From contig JAIBAG010000003.1 in assembly GCA_019695305.1 (NCBI GenBank), forward strand, positions 62,001-126,000: 64,000 bases of DNA. Direction: 5' to 3'. The notes beneath the pieces are model-generated. The model saw nothing but the letters and a program-made list of their open reading frames with translations. It made no database searches and was not told where the DNA came from. Source of the DNA: a bacterium. Lineage in GTDB: Bacteria; UBA10199; JAIBAG01. The translations under genes and the position numbers were made by a program. Positions 8,762 to 17,002 of this stretch are shown here, in pieces (the first letter of the stretch is position 1; each line of letters opens with the position of its first letter).

Positions 8762-9142
8762 TTAAAAAGAGGTGTTAAGGCTCTGTGGTTCTTTTTCTTC
8801 TGGTATGTTGATGTTAATTTTATTTAAATTGATCATGGTTTCAAGGCAGTTCTTCTTTTCATTTTCTAATACCTGAAGCAGACGTGGTATGAGTAATTCC
8901 ACTTCCTTCATGTGGCCAATAACATTTTTTTGCATGATTTGATTAGGGCAGGGGTGTTGTAGATTTTGAATGTTCTGATCTACCTTTTCAAAAAGATCCA
9001 TGAAGGTTGCTATGTTTTTTTCAGAATAGTTTTCATTTTGGGGTAGGGTGACATCGGCCAAAATACTAATAGCCAACGATTGCAGTGTTTTCCATGCGGT
9101 AAGATGATCTTCCCATGTTGTAATATTAGGAACGTTCTTCAT
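8762..9142 (-). CDS. Small helical protein in FliT position
   Basis: A 126-residue, largely alpha-helical protein of no firmly recognised family. The start is set at ATG 9142, overlapping the fliS stop by 17 bases; a longer in-frame opening would run deep into fliS. Segments such as WEDHLTAWKTLQSLAISIL and MKEVELLIPRLLQVLENEKK look like the helices of FliT-like export chaperones, and the order fliD-fliS-fliT is common. Sequence identity is too low to call FliT outright. It probably serves in export of FliD or in assembly regulation. Confidence 0.55.
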   Translation of the reverse strand: MKNVPNITTWEDHLTAWKTLQSLAISILADVTLPQNENYSEKNIATFMDLFEKVDQNIQNLQHPCPNQIMQKNVIGHMKEVELLIPRLLQVLENEKKNCLETMINLNKININIPEEKEPQSLNTSF

Positions 9143-9521
9143 TTTGCTTTTTTTCCAAACCTTTCCACGCTTGAAGTAACGATTCCAATACGGCAAGCGC
9201 GTTTTTAAGATGTAGAACCGGGTCTTCTTTGGGAAGAACAGCAAGTGACAATTCGTGTATGGTGTAATGATACAATTGAACAAGTTTCACAGCTACATCG
9301 CCGCCCTCGGAAGTATTTACATGTTCCATTAGGGCATCCACTATTTTAATAGTTTTATTTACGGCTTCCAAAGCAGGGATGCGTTGCTGCATTTTAAAGC
9401 GTTCGTCGGCTTGCTTTAGTTTGGTGATCGCATTTTCAAATAGCATCACCATGAGTGTTTCGGTGGATGAGCTTCCAATACGGTCGGTCATTGCCTTTTG
9501 GTATGCCATGTAATTATTCAT
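9126..9521 (-). CDS. fliS: Flagellin export chaperone FliS
   Basis: Binds the flagellin C-terminus in the cytosol and stops early polymerisation before export. It has 131 residues, the usual length. The N-terminal YQKAMTDRIGSSSTETLMVM and the following LFENAITKLKQA helix are characteristic of FliS. An AAGGGG site lies seven bases before ATG 9521. It sits nine bases downstream of fliD and overlaps the next gene, so it belongs to the fliD operon driven by the FliA-type site at 10967-10993. Its client fliC lies divergently next to fliD. Confidence 0.93.
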   Translation of the reverse strand: MNNYMAYQKAMTDRIGSSSTETLMVMLFENAITKLKQADERFKMQQRIPALEAVNKTIKIVDALMEHVNTSEGGDVAVKLVQLYHYTIHELSLAVLPKEDPVLHLKNALAVLESLLQAWKGLEKKQNEERS

Positions 9522-9530
9522 AAATGCCCC

Positions 9531-10940
9531 TTATAAGAGTTTGTTCGAATTTTGAGAGTAAACATCAAAAAATGATGTGATTTTGCTTTCGTTTGCTTTT
9601 AATTTATTCATTGTCACTTCCAGCGCGGCAAATTTTTTGGCCATGCGGTCTTGATATTGCACCACCATGGCTTTTCTTTCTTTAATGAGCTTTTCGTAAT
9701 AATCTTTACTGTGGGTTAATTCTCTATTTTTGCTTGTTAAAGTTCCGCTGGCGTTCACAAGGCCATCAGCAAATGTGAACATTTTTTCGGTAATCCCGTC
9801 TTCGTTGGTAGATCCATCAAAAAGTTTTTTAACATCTTCTACGTTTTGTTCAATGGCGCGGGTAAGTGTGGGGGTATCTATTTGAATTTTGCCTTTTATA
9901 TCACGCGAAATCCCTATTTCGGCAAGTGACGAGTACTCGTAACCGGCCAAGCTTCTAAACTTGGTAGCCATGATATTGCTTAAATTAAGAGCGGCGCTAC
10001 TAAAGGTAATGTCAAAAGCTAAGGGGCCATATTGATCGGTTTCGGGATCTTTGTTGATGGCCGTATTAATAGAAGTGCGCAAACTTTCGTAAGCCGATAC
10101 AAAATTAGTGATTTTGGTTACGATGCTGGCTGTATTTTGAGATACTTTAATAACCACGTCGCTAGTGCTATTGGTTTGCAGTAAATTAAATGAGACGCCC
10201 TGGATAGCATTGGTTACCGAGTTGCTGGCGCTTTCTACGTCAATACCATTCACTTTAAACATGGCGTTTTGGGCCTGATTAACGGCAAGGTTTGTCAGTA
10301 CGTTATCAACAGTAAGGCTAACTCCGGTTACGTTTACGCTAATGTCGGTATCTTCGCCGGTAGTTGAGGAAGTGAGCACAAGACGGTAAGGAGTGGCTCC
10401 GCCGTCATTAATAATGCTGGCTCTTACTCCCATGTCCTCATTGTTAATGGCGGCTGCTATGTCGATAAGGGTAGAATCATCAGACGCAATATCTATATCA
10501 CGTGTGCTTCCATCATAAGTAATAGAAATAGTGCCGGCGCCCCAATTACTGCTGCTGGAATCAGCTTTCCCTTCAAAAATAACTCTATCAGGTTGTGCTA
10601 ATTGAGATACATCACTAATAACGGTATTTCCCACTGTTGATGTTTGAGAGTTTAGTGTGGTAACGGTTATATAACTTGCATCCGAAGAAGAGGCCGATTT
10701 TGTTTCCCAAATAGAATTAAGAGGATTGTTAAATTCTTTCGCGGTTTGACTAAAAGATTGAATGGAGCTTATCAGTGGCGCCATAGCGTTTTGGCGCGCC
10801 TTCAGTAATTCAATTTTTTCCTGAATAGGTGTAACTATTTGAAGATTTTTGATATTCACTAGAGACTCTAAGATGCTCTGTGTATCAAGTCCTGAAGCTA
10901 AACCTCCAAAATTAATGGTTCCTGTGCTGGTTGTTCCCAC
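9531..10940 (-). CDS. fliD: Flagellar filament cap protein FliD
   Basis: Secreted cap that folds flagellin at the filament tip. It has 469 residues. The N-terminal motif GTINFGGLASGLDTQSILES is a hallmark. A flagellin hook IN-like motif (STLIDIAAAINNEDMGVRAS) sits near residues 160-180, and the C-terminal coiled coil contains YYEKLIKERKAMVVQYQDRM. The start codon is GTG at 10940 with GAGGAGG seven bases upstream. It diverges from fliC across about 300 bases and is first in the fliD-fliS-fliT-like-pilZ operon. Confidence 0.95.
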   Translation of the reverse strand: MGTTSTGTINFGGLASGLDTQSILESLVNIKNLQIVTPIQEKIELLKARQNAMAPLISSIQSFSQTAKEFNNPLNSIWETKSASSSDASYITVTTLNSQTSTVGNTVISDVSQLAQPDRVIFEGKADSSSSNWGAGTISITYDGSTRDIDIASDDSTLIDIAAAINNEDMGVRASIINDGGATPYRLVLTSSTTGEDTDISVNVTGVSLTVDNVLTNLAVNQAQNAMFKVNGIDVESASNSVTNAIQGVSFNLLQTNSTSDVVIKVSQNTASIVTKITNFVSAYESLRTSINTAINKDPETDQYGPLAFDITFSSAALNLSNIMATKFRSLAGYEYSSLAEIGISRDIKGKIQIDTPTLTRAIEQNVEDVKKLFDGSTNEDGITEKMFTFADGLVNASGTLTSKNRELTHSKDYYEKLIKERKAMVVQYQDRMAKKFAALEVTMNKLKANESKITSFFDVYSQNSNKLL

Positions 10941-10966
10941 TCAAAATCCTCCTCGATCTTTCTTCC

Positions 10967-10993
10967 ATAACGGCTCTTTAGCCTAATTTATTA
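10967..10993 (-). promoter_or_regulatory. FliA-type (sigma-28) promoter for fliD operon
   Basis: On the minus strand, TAAT (10993-10990), 15 bases, then GCCGTTAT (10974-10967). The flagellar consensus is TAAA-N15-GCCGATAA. It lies about 27 bases before the fliD GTG. Spacing and core agree with four other sites in this cluster, which supports the call. Confidence 0.65.
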
Positions 10994-11140
10994 CCCTTAT
11001 TTTTTATTTTATCTTTAATAGGTAAAAATTAAAACTAAAATGTGTTAAATGATAAGTATTTAAATATATGAAATATAATGATATTTTAAAATATATTAAA
11101 AATAAGGGTATAAAAAAACACTGTTTTTTGAATTTATTTT

Positions 11141-11167
11141 TCAAGTTTTCAAATGAGCTTCCGTCTA
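11141..11167 (+). promoter_or_regulatory. FliA-type promoter for fliC
   Basis: TCAA (11141-11144), 15 bases, then TCCGTCTA (11160-11167). Weak against the classical consensus, but it matches the local pattern at flgM in both spacing and the CCGT core. The start codon is about 70 bases downstream. The rest of the 297-base fliD-fliC gap is very AT-rich and shows no gene. Confidence 0.5.
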
Positions 11168-11193
11168 AGTGACCTGAGGGACTAAATCTCTCA

Positions 11194-11208
11194 AACGCAT
11201 TTTGCGTT
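11194..11208 (+). other. Stem-loop in fliC leader
   Basis: AACGCA (11194-11199), loop TTT, TGCGTT (11203-11208) in the predicted 5' untranslated region, about 30 bases before the fliC start and upstream of its strong AAAGGAGG site. It may stabilise the flagellin mRNA or bind a regulator; function is inferred. Confidence 0.45.
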
Positions 11209-11237
11209 AGGGTAATTAACTTTAAAGGAGGAATAAA

Positions 11238-12734
11238 ATGGGATTAAGAATTAACACAAACGTGGCCTCATTACAGGCCCAACACGGTTTAGATCGTTCT
11301 AGCAAACGCTTGAACATCGCTCTCGAAAGACTGTCCAGCGGTTCGCGCATCAATCACGCGTCCGATGACGTGGTAGGTCTTTTGAAATCAGAAAACTTAA
11401 GATCACAGATTCGTGGTATTGCCGTTGCTAAAACCAACGCTTCCAACGCTTTATCTGCCCTTCAGTCTGCTGAAGGTGGTCTTTCACAGTTAACAGAAAT
11501 CGCGCAACGTATTCGTGAATACGTGTTGACTGCTGCCGATGAAAACATCTCGGCTGCTGACCGTTCTAACATCACGACCTCAGTGTCGGATTTGACGAAC
11601 GAATTCAACCGTATTGCTACCGCTACCGAATTTGACGGCAACAACTTACTCACCGGTAACTACGTTGGTAAGGACTTCCAAATTGGTCCTCGTGCTAACA
11701 ACTACGTAAGTATATCCATCGACGATGCCCGTGCTTCGGCTATTGGTCAGGTGTATACTCTTACTTCTACAACCACACTCGACATCACAGTAGGCAGCGC
11801 TTCGGCTTTGGCCGCACTTGACACCACCATGGAAATCAACAACATCGCTTTGGATGCGGCTGATTTCAGTGATGACGGTGTTTCTTCTGTAGATGGCGAC
11901 AAATCGGCTTTGGCCTTTGTGAATGCCATCAACAACATTTCGGGTTCTACCGGCGTGTTGGCTCAGGTAAATACAAACTCTTACGTTGTAACTTATGCTA
12001 CTTCGGGCGACATTTTGGCCGCCGATGAGTTTATGGTGAATGGTGTAAGTGTAGCTCAAGCTGCTTATACCATGAACGATGATACCGATATGACGGCTCT
12101 TGTTGCTGCTATTAACAACAAGACCAACCAAACCGGTGTTACCGCCGCCATCGATACAACCAACAACACCATTACGTTTGAAGCGAACGACGGTCGTAAC
12201 ATCCAGATTAGCTGGGATATGGCTGCCGCTTTAACGGCTACGGGTTATCTTTTCAACACTATCGGCGGCACTCATGCTGTATCGGTTGGTGCTGATTCGA
12301 TTGACGAAATATACCGTGGTACCTTCAAACTGTTCTCGGATGAAAACTTCACTGTAGATAACGCCGGACCCGAAATCGCTTCCAGCGATGCCGCAACCGG
12401 TTCCTTAAATAGCTCCACTTCGCTTAACGACGTAGATGTGAGCGATGCTGCTGGTGCTACTGAAGGTCTGTTTATCTTAGATAACGTGATTCGTCAGCTG
12501 CAAAATCGCCGTTCGGATGTGGGTTCTAAGTCCATCCGTATGGAAATTGCCGTGAACGAATTGGACATACGTTCTGAAGCTTTCTCTTCTGCGGAATCCA
12601 TCATCCGTGATGCCGATATCGCAAAAGAAACAGCAGAACTCACCTCGTCCCAGATCTTGCAACAAGCTGGTGCGTCGGTGCTCCAGAGAGCAAACGCTCT
12701 CCCGCAAATCGCTTTGACATTACTCCAGTCTTAA
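11238..12734 (+). CDS. fliC: Flagellin
   Basis: Filament subunit of 498 residues, exported by the flagellar type III system. The conserved N-terminal D0/D1 (MGLRINTNVASLQAQHGLDR, then LERLSSGSRINHASDD) and C-terminal D1/D0 (residues about 410-498, ending LPQIALTLLQS) flank a variable Ala/Asn/Asp-rich centre. That centre holds two hook-IN-like segments, for example TALVAAINNKTNQTGVTA. The usual AAD-D-A-AGLAIS stretch is altered to ASDDVVGLLKSE. The start has a near-perfect AAAGGAGGA site. Frequent aac and acc codons, unlike most neighbours, fit very high expression. It is the only flagellin in the window and is cotranscribed or adjacent with flaG. Confidence 0.97.
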   Translation: MGLRINTNVASLQAQHGLDRSSKRLNIALERLSSGSRINHASDDVVGLLKSENLRSQIRGIAVAKTNASNALSALQSAEGGLSQLTEIAQRIREYVLTAADENISAADRSNITTSVSDLTNEFNRIATATEFDGNNLLTGNYVGKDFQIGPRANNYVSISIDDARASAIGQVYTLTSTTTLDITVGSASALAALDTTMEINNIALDAADFSDDGVSSVDGDKSALAFVNAINNISGSTGVLAQVNTNSYVVTYATSGDILAADEFMVNGVSVAQAAYTMNDDTDMTALVAAINNKTNQTGVTAAIDTTNNTITFEANDGRNIQISWDMAAALTATGYLFNTIGGTHAVSVGADSIDEIYRGTFKLFSDENFTVDNAGPEIASSDAATGSLNSSTSLNDVDVSDAAGATEGLFILDNVIRQLQNRRSDVGSKSIRMEIAVNELDIRSEAFSSAESIIRDADIAKETAELTSSQILQQAGASVLQRANALPQIALTLLQS

Positions 12735-12766
12735 TGATGGAGTAGTAAAGAAGTAAGGGATAAAAG

Positions 12767-12795
12767 GGCCGGGGCCTTAAAGAAGCCCCGGCCCA
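12767..12795 (+). terminator. Strong GC hairpin between fliC and flaG
   Basis: A perfect 10-bp stem: GGGCCGGGGC (12767-12776) and GCCCCGGCCC (12786-12795), with a 9-base loop. No U-tract follows directly; the next bases are aaatcccc. It probably protects the 3' end of fliC mRNA or partly attenuates readthrough into flaG, giving much more flagellin than FlaG. Confidence 0.65.
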
Positions 12796-12817
12796 AATCC
12801 CCTGAAGTGAGGTTTTT

Positions 12818-13189
12818 ATGATGACCGAAGGCATTAAACAGGTAAGTCCCCTGGCTCCTGTTCAAGGCAGTGTAGCCATCGGGACAAAAATGGAAGGGGC
12901 TTCACATGACGAAGCTCCAAAAAAAGAAAAGGAAGTTACGTTTGCCATGGCCTCTAAAGTGGCCCAAGAATTAAACAGGCAAATTGAACCTTCGCACAAA
13001 GTCCGTTTTCATGTGCGCGACATTAGTAAAACATCGGGAAATAATATCGTGATTCAGATTTTGGACGGGGAAGGGAAAGTGATTACCGAAATTCCTAGCG
13101 AAAAGGTAAAACAAATGGCCGAAGCCGTAGCTAGCCAGGCTTTTGGAGAAGCCTCGCACGGGATGATTGTGGATCACGTGGCCGCTTGA
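12818..13189 (+). CDS. flaG: FlaG family protein
   Basis: A 123-residue FlaG-domain protein. The conserved core spans about residues 57-115: RFHVRDISKTSGNNIVIQIL and KVITEIPSEKVKQMAEAV. FlaG proteins affect filament length or are minor filament-associated factors; the mechanism is unsettled. The N-terminal 50 residues are charged and low in complexity. GAAGTGAGG precedes tandem ATGs at 12818 and 12821. It follows fliC after the strong hairpin and ends against the convergent IscA-family gene with no gap. Confidence 0.88.
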   Translation: MMTEGIKQVSPLAPVQGSVAIGTKMEGASHDEAPKKEKEVTFAMASKVAQELNRQIEPSHKVRFHVRDISKTSGNNIVIQILDGEGKVITEIPSEKVKQMAEAVASQAFGEASHGMIVDHVAA

Positions 13190-13519
13190 TTAAACGGTAA
13201 ACGAAACACCACAACCGCAAGTGCCTGTAGCATTAGGGTTACTCACAGTAAAGCCAGTCCCTTTAAAATCATCCACAAAATCAACTGTTGATCCATTTAA
13301 ATAGCTCATGGCTTGAGGTGCTACTAATACTTCTATGCCATCTGCTAAAATGGTTAAGTCATCTTCTTGTTTAGCATCAAAGCCAAAATCATATTGATAG
13401 CCGCTACAGCCACCCGCTTCTACGGAAATTCTAAAAAACTTGCCTGGAGTCTTGTTTAAAAAGCCTTTTACACGCTCAATGGCGGGCTGGGTGAGGTACA
13501 AAGTAGGTTGTGTTGACAT
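13190..13519 (-). CDS. A-type iron-sulfur carrier (IscA/ErpA family)
   Basis: Carries Fe-S clusters to target enzymes. A 109-residue protein with the three conserved ligand cysteines: one in GGCSGYQYDF and two in GTCGCGVSF near the C-terminus. The start is chosen at ATG 13519, preceded by a GAAAGAGA site; an upstream in-frame extension adds only a basic tail unlike the family. It is a lone leftward gene between flaG and flgF, unrelated to motility by function. ErpA-like is likely because no isc or suf genes adjoin it, but the subtype is not certain. It could serve the radical-SAM LipA at 62 kb. Confidence 0.9.
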   Translation of the reverse strand: MSTQPTLYLTQPAIERVKGFLNKTPGKFFRISVEAGGCSGYQYDFGFDAKQEDDLTILADGIEVLVAPQAMSYLNGSTVDFVDDFKGTGFTVSNPNATGTCGCGVSFTV

Positions 13520-13703
13520 AAATCTCTTTCTTTTCAAAGATTTACGCTTATTTTTACTATCTGTCAACCTTCTTTATAGGTGTTTTTTTAAAAGTGTACG
13601 CTGAAAAAAATTCCTACTTGAGGAAAAAGCTCATTATCTTACATTTTATAATAAACCCATATTTTTCAATATCTTATAATATAAATGGGCCGCAGGCCTC
13701 AAA

Positions 13704-13719
13704 TGGCATCCTGATTGCT
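13704..13719 (+). promoter_or_regulatory. Sigma-54 promoter for flgF operon
   Basis: TGGCAT, five bases, TTGCT, with GG and GC ten bases apart, 24 bases before the flgF start. The remainder of the 223-base gap to the divergent IscA-family gene shows no other feature. It would be served by the FlrC-like activator at 6.8 kb. Confidence 0.82.
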
Positions 13720-13742
13720 GTTTAAGGCCATGAGGAGAAGTT

Positions 13743-14462
13743 ATGCCATCAGGTGTTTATTTAACAATGCAAGCCATGAAGCTCAAGTTAGAAGAGCTTG
13801 ATAATTTGGCACACAACCTAGCCAACGTGAATACGGATGGCTTTAAGGAAGAGAACGTCAATTTTGAATCGGTGCTTACTAATGCTGAAGGTGGTGATGG
13901 GCAAAAGGAAAATACAGCTGTGGCTTTTAAGTCTATTAATTTTGCACAAGGTCCCATTGTCACAACAGGCGATGAAATGAATGTGGCGCTTCAGGGTCCT
14001 GGTTTTTTTGAAGTTCAAACCGAAACGGGCAATTTTTATACGCGTGACGGTGTTTTTGGAATTAATGCAAGCGGTGAGTTGGTAGATACCAAAGGTGGAA
14101 AGGTAATGGGGGAAAGCGGCAGTATTGTTCCAGGTAATGGCAGAATAGAAATTAGCCCCAGTGGTGTGGTGATGGTGGATGGGGAAGAAAAAGGAAAAAT
14201 TAAAATGGTTGAGTTTGGTGATTTGGGACAGGTTAAATCGGTAGGGAGTTCGCGCTTTAAAGCCAGTGACCAAGCTAGCCCTCAAGTAGCCAAGCACAGT
14301 GAGCTATTACAAGGAAAAGTAGAACAATCGAACACGAGTACGGTTGGAAATTTGGTGAAACTGGTTGAAGTAACTCGTCAGTATGAAACATACCAGAAGA
14401 TTTTAAGTCAGCAATCGAAGATGGATGAAGAATCGGCAAATTCATTAGGACGATTAACGTAA
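13743..14462 (+). CDS. flgF: Flagellar proximal rod protein FlgF
   Basis: Rod subunit of 239 residues, exported by the flagellar type III system. The N-terminal rod motif is LDNLAHNLANVNTDGFKEEN, and the C-terminal helix is VKLVEVTRQYETYQKILSQQ. A central FlgE/F/G domain is also present. It is shorter than FlgG and precedes it by 16 bases. GAGGAGAAG lies just before ATG 13743. First gene of a sigma-54 unit flgF-flgG-flgA-flgH-flgI-flgJ; hook gene flgE and flgB/C are not in the window. Confidence 0.93.
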   Translation: MPSGVYLTMQAMKLKLEELDNLAHNLANVNTDGFKEENVNFESVLTNAEGGDGQKENTAVAFKSINFAQGPIVTTGDEMNVALQGPGFFEVQTETGNFYTRDGVFGINASGELVDTKGGKVMGESGSIVPGNGRIEISPSGVVMVDGEEKGKIKMVEFGDLGQVKSVGSSRFKASDQASPQVAKHSELLQGKVEQSNTSTVGNLVKLVEVTRQYETYQKILSQQSKMDEESANSLGRLT

Positions 14463-14478
14463 TTTTTAGGGAGGTTTT

Positions 14479-15267
14479 ATGTCACTTAAAGCATTGTATT
14501 CGGCAGCAACCGGAATGGAAGCGCAAGAAACGCGTATTAATAACATAGCAAACAATCTCTCAAACCTTAATACCGTGGGTTATAAAGCCTCACGCGAAAC
14601 TTTTGAAGATATGGTGTATGAACAGGTACAAACGCCCGGACAAAAAACAGCCACCAACACAGTGTCTCCCATTGGTATCCAAATTGGGCATGGTACGCGC
14701 TTGGTAGGTGTATATAAGCAGTTTACCGCTGGCGAATTAACCCAAACAAATCGTGAGTTGGATGTGGCTATTGAAGGTAACGGTTTTATAAAAGTAACCT
14801 TGGATGATGGTAGCAGCGCTTATACACGCGATGGATCATTCCGCGTAAATTCCGAAGGTATTTTGGTAAACAGTCGCGGCTATAAAATTGATGGTGATTT
14901 AACTATTCCGCTTGAAGCCGAATCGGTCACTATTGGCAAAGACGGTACTGTATCAGCGAGTCTCACAGGTGAAGCTACCGCTACCACTATCGGTAATATA
15001 CAACTGCAACTCTTTAGAAACCCTGCAGGTTTAAAGGCTATGGGCCAAAATTTGTATGCCGAAACAGAAGCATCCGGAACGCCTACAGAAGCTACTCCGG
15101 GCACAGCGGGTGCCGGAAGTATTGCTCAGGGATTTGTTGAAAATTCCAATGTGAATATTGCCGAAGAATTGGTGAGCATGATTATTGCTCAAAGAAGTTA
15201 TGAAGCTAATTCTAAGGTGTTGTCGTCAACCAGTGAAATGCTAAGAAACTCAAATAACGTTATATAA
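14479..15267 (+). CDS. flgG: Flagellar distal rod protein FlgG
   Basis: Main distal rod subunit, 262 residues, the typical FlgG length. The N-terminus LYSAATGMEAQETRINNIAN plus NNLSNLNTVGYKASRETFED, and the C-terminus VNIAEELVSMIIAQRSYEAN, are diagnostic. GGGAGG precedes ATG 14479. It is the most conserved gene of the cluster and fixes the identity of the neighbouring rod gene as flgF. Confidence 0.97.
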   Translation: MSLKALYSAATGMEAQETRINNIANNLSNLNTVGYKASRETFEDMVYEQVQTPGQKTATNTVSPIGIQIGHGTRLVGVYKQFTAGELTQTNRELDVAIEGNGFIKVTLDDGSSAYTRDGSFRVNSEGILVNSRGYKIDGDLTIPLEAESVTIGKDGTVSASLTGEATATTIGNIQLQLFRNPAGLKAMGQNLYAETEASGTPTEATPGTAGAGSIAQGFVENSNVNIAEELVSMIIAQRSYEANSKVLSSTSEMLRNSNNVI

Positions 15268-15274
15268 TTTTTTT

Positions 15275-16225
15275 ATGAACTTTAAAAAAATTACAATTTG
15301 CTTCTTTATTTTAACAGTTTCATTCCATGTGTGGGCGGATGCTCCCATGAATGTAAAGCTTAAGGCAAAAGCCGATGTGGATGTTCATAATATCCGTTTT
15401 GAAGATATTGTGGACGTAGCATCCACAGACCCTCGTTTTATTAAACAGTTTGGGTCGTATGTTTTTAGTTTAGACGATGCTAGCGATTATATCCATCCCT
15501 CTGATATTTTAACTTCTCTTGTTCGTTACGGTGCTAATTTAGAAGATATCAACCTATTGTCCACAGAACCTATCAAAGTTTTAAAAACATCCAATGCGGG
15601 CATTATGGATGAAGTACGTTATAAGTTGTTACAAGCGCTATCTTCAAAAGGGGTTAAGTTTGCGGGAGATAAAAAAATGGTAGTGCATGATATTGAAAAT
15701 CTTCCGGCGCCAACTTTATACCAGTCAATCGATTTAGATGTGGCGCAATTTGACCCTTCTCAAAGTCAGTCGCAAGCTCTGGTTCGTTTTTTAAATAAGA
15801 CAGGACAACTGGTTTATAGTTCTATGGTGCGTATAAGTTTTGAGACAGAATTTAAGGTGCTAGTTTCCAAAAGAAATTTATTACCTGGATCTAACGCTGC
15901 TGCCGGTGATTTTGAAGAAAAAATTGTTTCTGTAAAACCGGCAAGTGCAGTGATGAATATTCAGGAAAACACACAATTTCAGGTTTTAAATCCCATTCAG
16001 GCAGGTCAGGTTTTAATAGAAGGTGATTTAAGCGTTTCAACCAAAATGAACAAGGGAGATATGGTAACCGTGCTTACCGGTGATAAGAGGTTTCAGGTAA
16101 GAACTTTAGGACGTGTAAAAGATATTTTAGATAATGGTTCATCGGTTGTGGTTGAAAATCTGGAGTCTAAAAAAGAACTGATTGGCAAACCGTTAAATTC
16201 TACTGAGGTACAAGTGATTTACTAA
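15275..16225 (+). CDS. flgA: P-ring assembly chaperone FlgA
   Basis: Periplasmic chaperone for FlgI. A 316-residue protein with a Sec signal peptide (residues 1-21, cut near VWA-DA). The C-terminal half carries an SAF-like domain: VSKRNLLPGSNAAAGDFEEK, then NPIQAGQVLIEGDLSV and a KGDMVTVLTG strand. It is longer than enteric FlgA (about 220 residues) because of a larger N-terminal domain. Its position between flgG and flgH supports the name. Only seven bases separate it from flgG. Confidence 0.9.
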   Translation: MNFKKITICFFILTVSFHVWADAPMNVKLKAKADVDVHNIRFEDIVDVASTDPRFIKQFGSYVFSLDDASDYIHPSDILTSLVRYGANLEDINLLSTEPIKVLKTSNAGIMDEVRYKLLQALSSKGVKFAGDKKMVVHDIENLPAPTLYQSIDLDVAQFDPSQSQSQALVRFLNKTGQLVYSSMVRISFETEFKVLVSKRNLLPGSNAAAGDFEEKIVSVKPASAVMNIQENTQFQVLNPIQAGQVLIEGDLSVSTKMNKGDMVTVLTGDKRFQVRTLGRVKDILDNGSSVVVENLESKKELIGKPLNSTEVQVIY

Positions 16226-16227
16226 TT

Positions 16228-16965
16228 ATGAAAAAGTTTATTTTTCCAATTTTACTTTTACTGTTTCCTCATGAAGGCGTGGCCAAGTCCAAGTCTAAAC
16301 ATGTTGAAAAAGACGCTAAACGCATAGAGGAAACGTCTCCTAATCGCGAAAGCTATTACGATTCCGATTTGGCAAGTATGAAACAGAAAGTAAAAGAGAA
16401 CAAAAGTGGCTCGTTATGGATGGATGCCTATTCGTCACGCTTGTACGACAATATGTATCGTGCTGCAAAAATTGGCGATACCGTTATGATTATTATTGAA
16501 GAACAGGCTCAGGCTAAAAACAACGGTACAACCAAAGCCAACAAGAAGACCGAGCAAGATAACAGTATCAGCCAGTTAGGCGGTTTAATGGCTAAACTGT
16601 CTCAAATTGTAAAGCTAGTAGATCCCACTCAGCTTATTGGGGCAAAAAGTGAAAGTAAATTTCAGGGTGATGGTTCTACGCAGCGCGCTGGAAGTTTGTC
16701 GGCAAAAATTTCTGCAGAAGTAGTGGATGTATTGCATAACGGAAATATGGTGATTAGAGGAGAACAGCACATTAAAGTAAATAAAGAAGAACAAGTGCTG
16801 ATTGTAGAAGGGATCATTCGTCCCTACGATATTAAACCCGATAACACAGTTTTATCGAGCTCAATAGCTGATGCGCGCATTAGCTATAATGGATTTGGAG
16901 TGGTGGCCGAGAAGCAGAGCCCAGGTTGGCTGGTTAGGGCTTTAGATATGATTTGGCCCTTTTAA
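16228..16965 (+). CDS. flgH: L-ring protein FlgH, without lipobox cysteine
   Basis: Forms the outer-membrane L-ring bushing. A 245-residue protein with the FlgH core: GSLWMDAYSSRLYDNMYRAA, GDTVMIIIEE, and the C-terminal VEGIIRPYDIKPDNTVLSSS with ADARISYNG. The N-terminus is a signal peptide (MKKFIFPILLLLFPHEGVAK), but no cysteine occurs in it or anywhere in the protein. The standard FlgH lipid anchor is therefore absent, which is odd for the family. It starts two bases after flgA and is followed by flgI. Confidence 0.93.
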   Translation: MKKFIFPILLLLFPHEGVAKSKSKHVEKDAKRIEETSPNRESYYDSDLASMKQKVKENKSGSLWMDAYSSRLYDNMYRAAKIGDTVMIIIEEQAQAKNNGTTKANKKTEQDNSISQLGGLMAKLSQIVKLVDPTQLIGAKSESKFQGDGSTQRAGSLSAKISAEVVDVLHNGNMVIRGEQHIKVNKEEQVLIVEGIIRPYDIKPDNTVLSSSIADARISYNGFGVVAEKQSPGWLVRALDMIWPF

Positions 16966-17002
16966 ATAAGAAAATTATTCCGCAAGGCGGGATTAAATAA
17001 TT

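Noticed and set aside
11646-12131. Antisense frame within fliC (161 residues)
   Set aside because: Low-complexity shadow of the Ala/Asn/Thr-rich flagellin centre; no ribosome site.
13818-14297. Antisense frame within flgF (159 residues)
   Set aside because: Overlaps the conserved rod gene and has no domain.
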